A stretch of DNA of 52,409 bases, from NCBI GenBank assembly GCA_902776275.1, contig CACYPI010000008.1, forward strand, positions 1 through 52,409, written 5' to 3'. The notes under the pieces were generated by a model that saw nothing but the letters and a program-made list of their open reading frames with translations, did no database searches and was not told the origin of the DNA. The DNA comes from an uncultured Aeromonadales bacterium (lineage in GTDB: Bacteria > Pseudomonadota > Gammaproteobacteria > Enterobacterales > Succinivibrionaceae). This document shows, piece by piece, positions 50,705 to 52,409 of this stretch; within the stretch, counting starts at the first letter, position 1; each line of letters starts with the position of its first letter. The position numbers were made by a program, and so were the translations under genes.

Positions 50705-52051
50705 ATGAGCACGACCAGCCTTGAGGAGTTCTTCGACAACATAGGCGAACTCGTTTACATGTCCGATCCGGAGACCTTCGAGCTCGTCTACATCAACAAG
50801 TTCGGGCGACGCAAGCTCGGGCTCAAGCCTGCAAGCAAGCTCTCGAAGATCAAGTGCTACGAGATCATGCACGACGATCCCTACGTGAGCGAGGGATATG
50901 ATCCCTCGGAGCTCAAGGCCGGCGAGTTCCTCGAGTTCGACTACTACGATCCCCAGACCTCGACCTACTACGAGCGCAAGGTGACGCTCGTGGACACGCT
51001 AAAGCACGGCAGGGTGCGCCTTGAGGTGGACATCAACTTCGACGAGCGCGGCAACGATCTCAACATGATAGACGAGCTCACCACCTACGTGCGCATCACC
51101 AACGAGGCCATGGTCAGGGCGCTCAGCACCGACAACCCGGACGACTCGATAAACGACATGCTCGCCTACCTAGGCGAGAGCTTCGAGTGCGACCGCGCCT
51201 ACATCTTCGAGTTCCGCGACGACTCCTGCGACAACACCTACGAATGGGCGCGCCAAGGCGTGACCCAAGAGATCTCAAACCTCCAGGGCGTGTCCACCAC
51301 CAAGCTCCGGCACTGGGCCCGGGAGTTCGGCGAGGGCCACAACATAATCATCAACGACATCGAGAAGTACAAGGGCGTGGATCCAGCGTGCTACGCCGTG
51401 CTCAAGCCCATGGGCATCAATTCGCTGGTCGTGGGCCCCATATATGAGAACCGCACTCTACTGGGCTTCTACGGCGTGGACAACCCGCCTCCCTACAAGA
51501 CGGCGAACATCTCGACCACGTTCAAGGTGCTAAGCCACTTCATGGCGGTGCTCCTGCGCAACCGCAACAATGTCCGCAAGCTCATAAACTACAGCTACTT
51601 CGACCAGATGACCGGGGTGTGCAACCGCCACGGCCTCGACCGCCAGCTGGAAATGCGCGACAAATCCAAGCCGCTGAGCCTGATCCTTTGCGACTTGAAC
51701 GGCCTCAAGACCTTGAACGACACCAAGGGCCACAACGAGGGCGACCGCCTGATCCTCTCGCTCTCAAGCCTGCTTGCAAAGCGCTTTGGCGATGAGATGG
51801 TCTTCCGCATGGGCGGCGATGAGTTCCTGATCATGCATGATGGCGCCACCAAGGAGCAGCTTGACGCCACGGTGGCCGATCTCAGGCAGCGCTTCGCCGA
51901 CGCCAAGATCAGCGTCTCGGTCGGCGCCGTGTGGAAGGCCCCCGGCGAGTACAGCTTCGACCGCGCCTATGACGAGGTCGACAAGGCCATGTACAAGGAG
52001 AAGCGCGCCTTCTACGGAGAGCGGCGCAAGAGCCTCCAGCCCAAGCCTTAG
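50705..52051 (+). CDS. Diguanylate cyclase with PAS- and GAF-like sensor domains
   Basis: A 448-residue cytoplasmic enzyme making c-di-GMP. Domain order: PAS-like (about residues 8-105), GAF-like (about 135-285, AYIFEFRDDSCDNTYEWA through GFYGVDNPP), GGDEF from about 290 (DQMTGVCNRHGLD, LCDLNGLKTLND, FRMGGDEFLI). The signature GGDEF is at 370-374 and the metal Asp is in LCDLNG, so it should be active. At the inhibitory site the canonical R-x-x-D spacing is not met (Arg-Phe-Gly-Asp lies one residue too far), so product feedback may be lost. Start at the ATG at 50705; an ATG at 50666 is 13 codons upstream. Confidence 0.87.
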   Translation: MSTTSLEEFFDNIGELVYMSDPETFELVYINKFGRRKLGLKPASKLSKIKCYEIMHDDPYVSEGYDPSELKAGEFLEFDYYDPQTSTYYERKVTLVDTLKHGRVRLEVDINFDERGNDLNMIDELTTYVRITNEAMVRALSTDNPDDSINDMLAYLGESFECDRAYIFEFRDDSCDNTYEWARQGVTQEISNLQGVSTTKLRHWAREFGEGHNIIINDIEKYKGVDPACYAVLKPMGINSLVVGPIYENRTLLGFYGVDNPPPYKTANISTTFKVLSHFMAVLLRNRNNVRKLINYSYFDQMTGVCNRHGLDRQLEMRDKSKPLSLILCDLNGLKTLNDTKGHNEGDRLILSLSSLLAKRFGDEMVFRMGGDEFLIMHDGATKEQLDATVADLRQRFADAKISVSVGAVWKAPGEYSFDRAYDEVDKAMYKEKRAFYGERRKSLQPKP

Positions 52052-52303
52052 CAGAAGTGAGCTGCCGCCCATCTGGCGGGGTTCCCCTGTTTTTCCTGCC
52101 TTTCTTCTTCATCCCCGTCACCACCGCATCAGGTGGTGATTCACTGTTGCCTCGATGAACGTAGAAGATACGGCCTGCAGCGACGACGCACCTTGAGGCC
52201 ATTGCCGTGCCAGAACCATATTCATCCTCGCGGCAGTCAGAGCCTCGCTGGTTGAATAGCTGGTGGTCGGGCAGCTGATTTTCCGCACTTGGATAGCTGA
52301 TTT

Positions 52304-52370
52304 TCAGTGGGTCAACTACCCGCGACTGAAGTCGCGAGCTTGAGGGAATCTTTCGATACCTCAATTTGCT
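52304..52370 (-). mobile_element. Probable right end of an IS200/IS605-type (TnpB) element
   Basis: Read on the minus strand, the segment is GATTCCCTCAAGCTCGCGAC-TTCAGTCGCG followed by GGTAGTTGAC, with the hairpin CGCGACT-tc-AGTCGCG. Many TnpB-carrying IS605 elements end with just such a C-G-A-C-T-T-x-A-G-T-C-G hairpin and a GGTAGTTCA-like tip, which is also the scaffold of the omega RNA. The element body, if present, would be to the right, outside the window. In one frame (stop at 52,314-52,312) the DNA beyond translates to 31 residues that could be a TnpB tail. This is an inference from the end sequence only. Confidence 0.45.
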
Positions 52371-52409
52371 TAGATAGGCCAGGCTTACTGCATTCGCAGT
52401 CTTGCGAGG

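Overview
The window is GC-rich bacterial chromosome with almost continuous coding and a few AT-rich patches (about 2,540-2,860, 11,740-11,970, 26,390-27,360, 38,570-41,480 and 43,380-43,750). The gene content points to a gammaproteobacterium: nhaB followed by dsbB as in enterics, a YjjP/YjjB pair, a YidE/AspT-type carrier, NfsB, GltS and MscL. I infer an anaerobic, amino-acid and dicarboxylate handling gut organism such as a Succinivibrionaceae member. This rests on gene content alone, and no rRNA or tRNA is visible to test it.

Layout. 1-2,860: nhaB-dsbB operon on the minus strand with its terminator. 2,867-6,225: an orphan conjugation-type pair (TraD-like coupling ATPase and a small membrane protein) with a divergent unknown gene. 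6,237-7,773: YjjB/YjjP and a small secreted protein. 8,044-9,852: a transposase-fold gene with a ruined catalytic triad. 10,053-12,562: a second nhaB, a strong promoter, a perfect CRP-type palindrome and a 2.4-copy ~170 bp tandem repeat. 12,773-16,789: YidE-like carrier, membrane protein, DNA glycosylase and DUF3298-like secreted protein. 16,836-19,350: a three-gene ABC importer with overlapping genes. 19,441-21,144: a second transposase-fold gene that keeps candidate DDE residues. 21,363-27,361: a cluster of cysteine-rich Sel1-repeat secreted proteins (one with an in-frame TGA) with a TIGR04076-like protein and a lipoprotein. 27,555-29,099: a third, degenerate transposase-fold gene. 29,258-34,871: MetE-like methyltransferase, dicarboxylate/amino-acid symporter, nitroreductase, nucleotidyltransferase-like ORF, DEDDh exonuclease and MscL. 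34,975-38,301: zinc-ribbon membrane protein, MIF-like tautomerase and GltS.

38,441-43,800 is an AT-rich accessory island. It holds a diverged fragment of a second gltS, a broken small secreted-protein gene, a type II restriction-modification pair (HNH nuclease plus D12-class adenine methyltransferase) and a dead 1.9 kb ISAs1-like element with ~105 bp inverted ends and a 9 bp target duplication. 43,832-52,051 is signalling and envelope: a SpoIIE-type phosphatase-fold receptor with lost metal ligands, an EAL/HDOD-like protein, two small envelope proteins, a DMT exporter, a 51-residue membrane peptide and a GAF-GGDEF cyclase. The last ~150 bases look like the right end of an IS200/IS605-type element whose body lies outside the window.

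Themes. Transport of sodium, dicarboxylates and amino acids recurs (two NhaB, YjjPB, YidE/AspT type, DAACS symporter, GltS). The cysteine-rich Sel1 cluster is a plausible client set for the DsbB-dependent disulfide pathway. Most striking are three large intact transposase-like genes without visible IS ends and at different stages of catalytic-site loss, and a pseudophosphatase-like receptor next to an EAL/HDOD-like protein.
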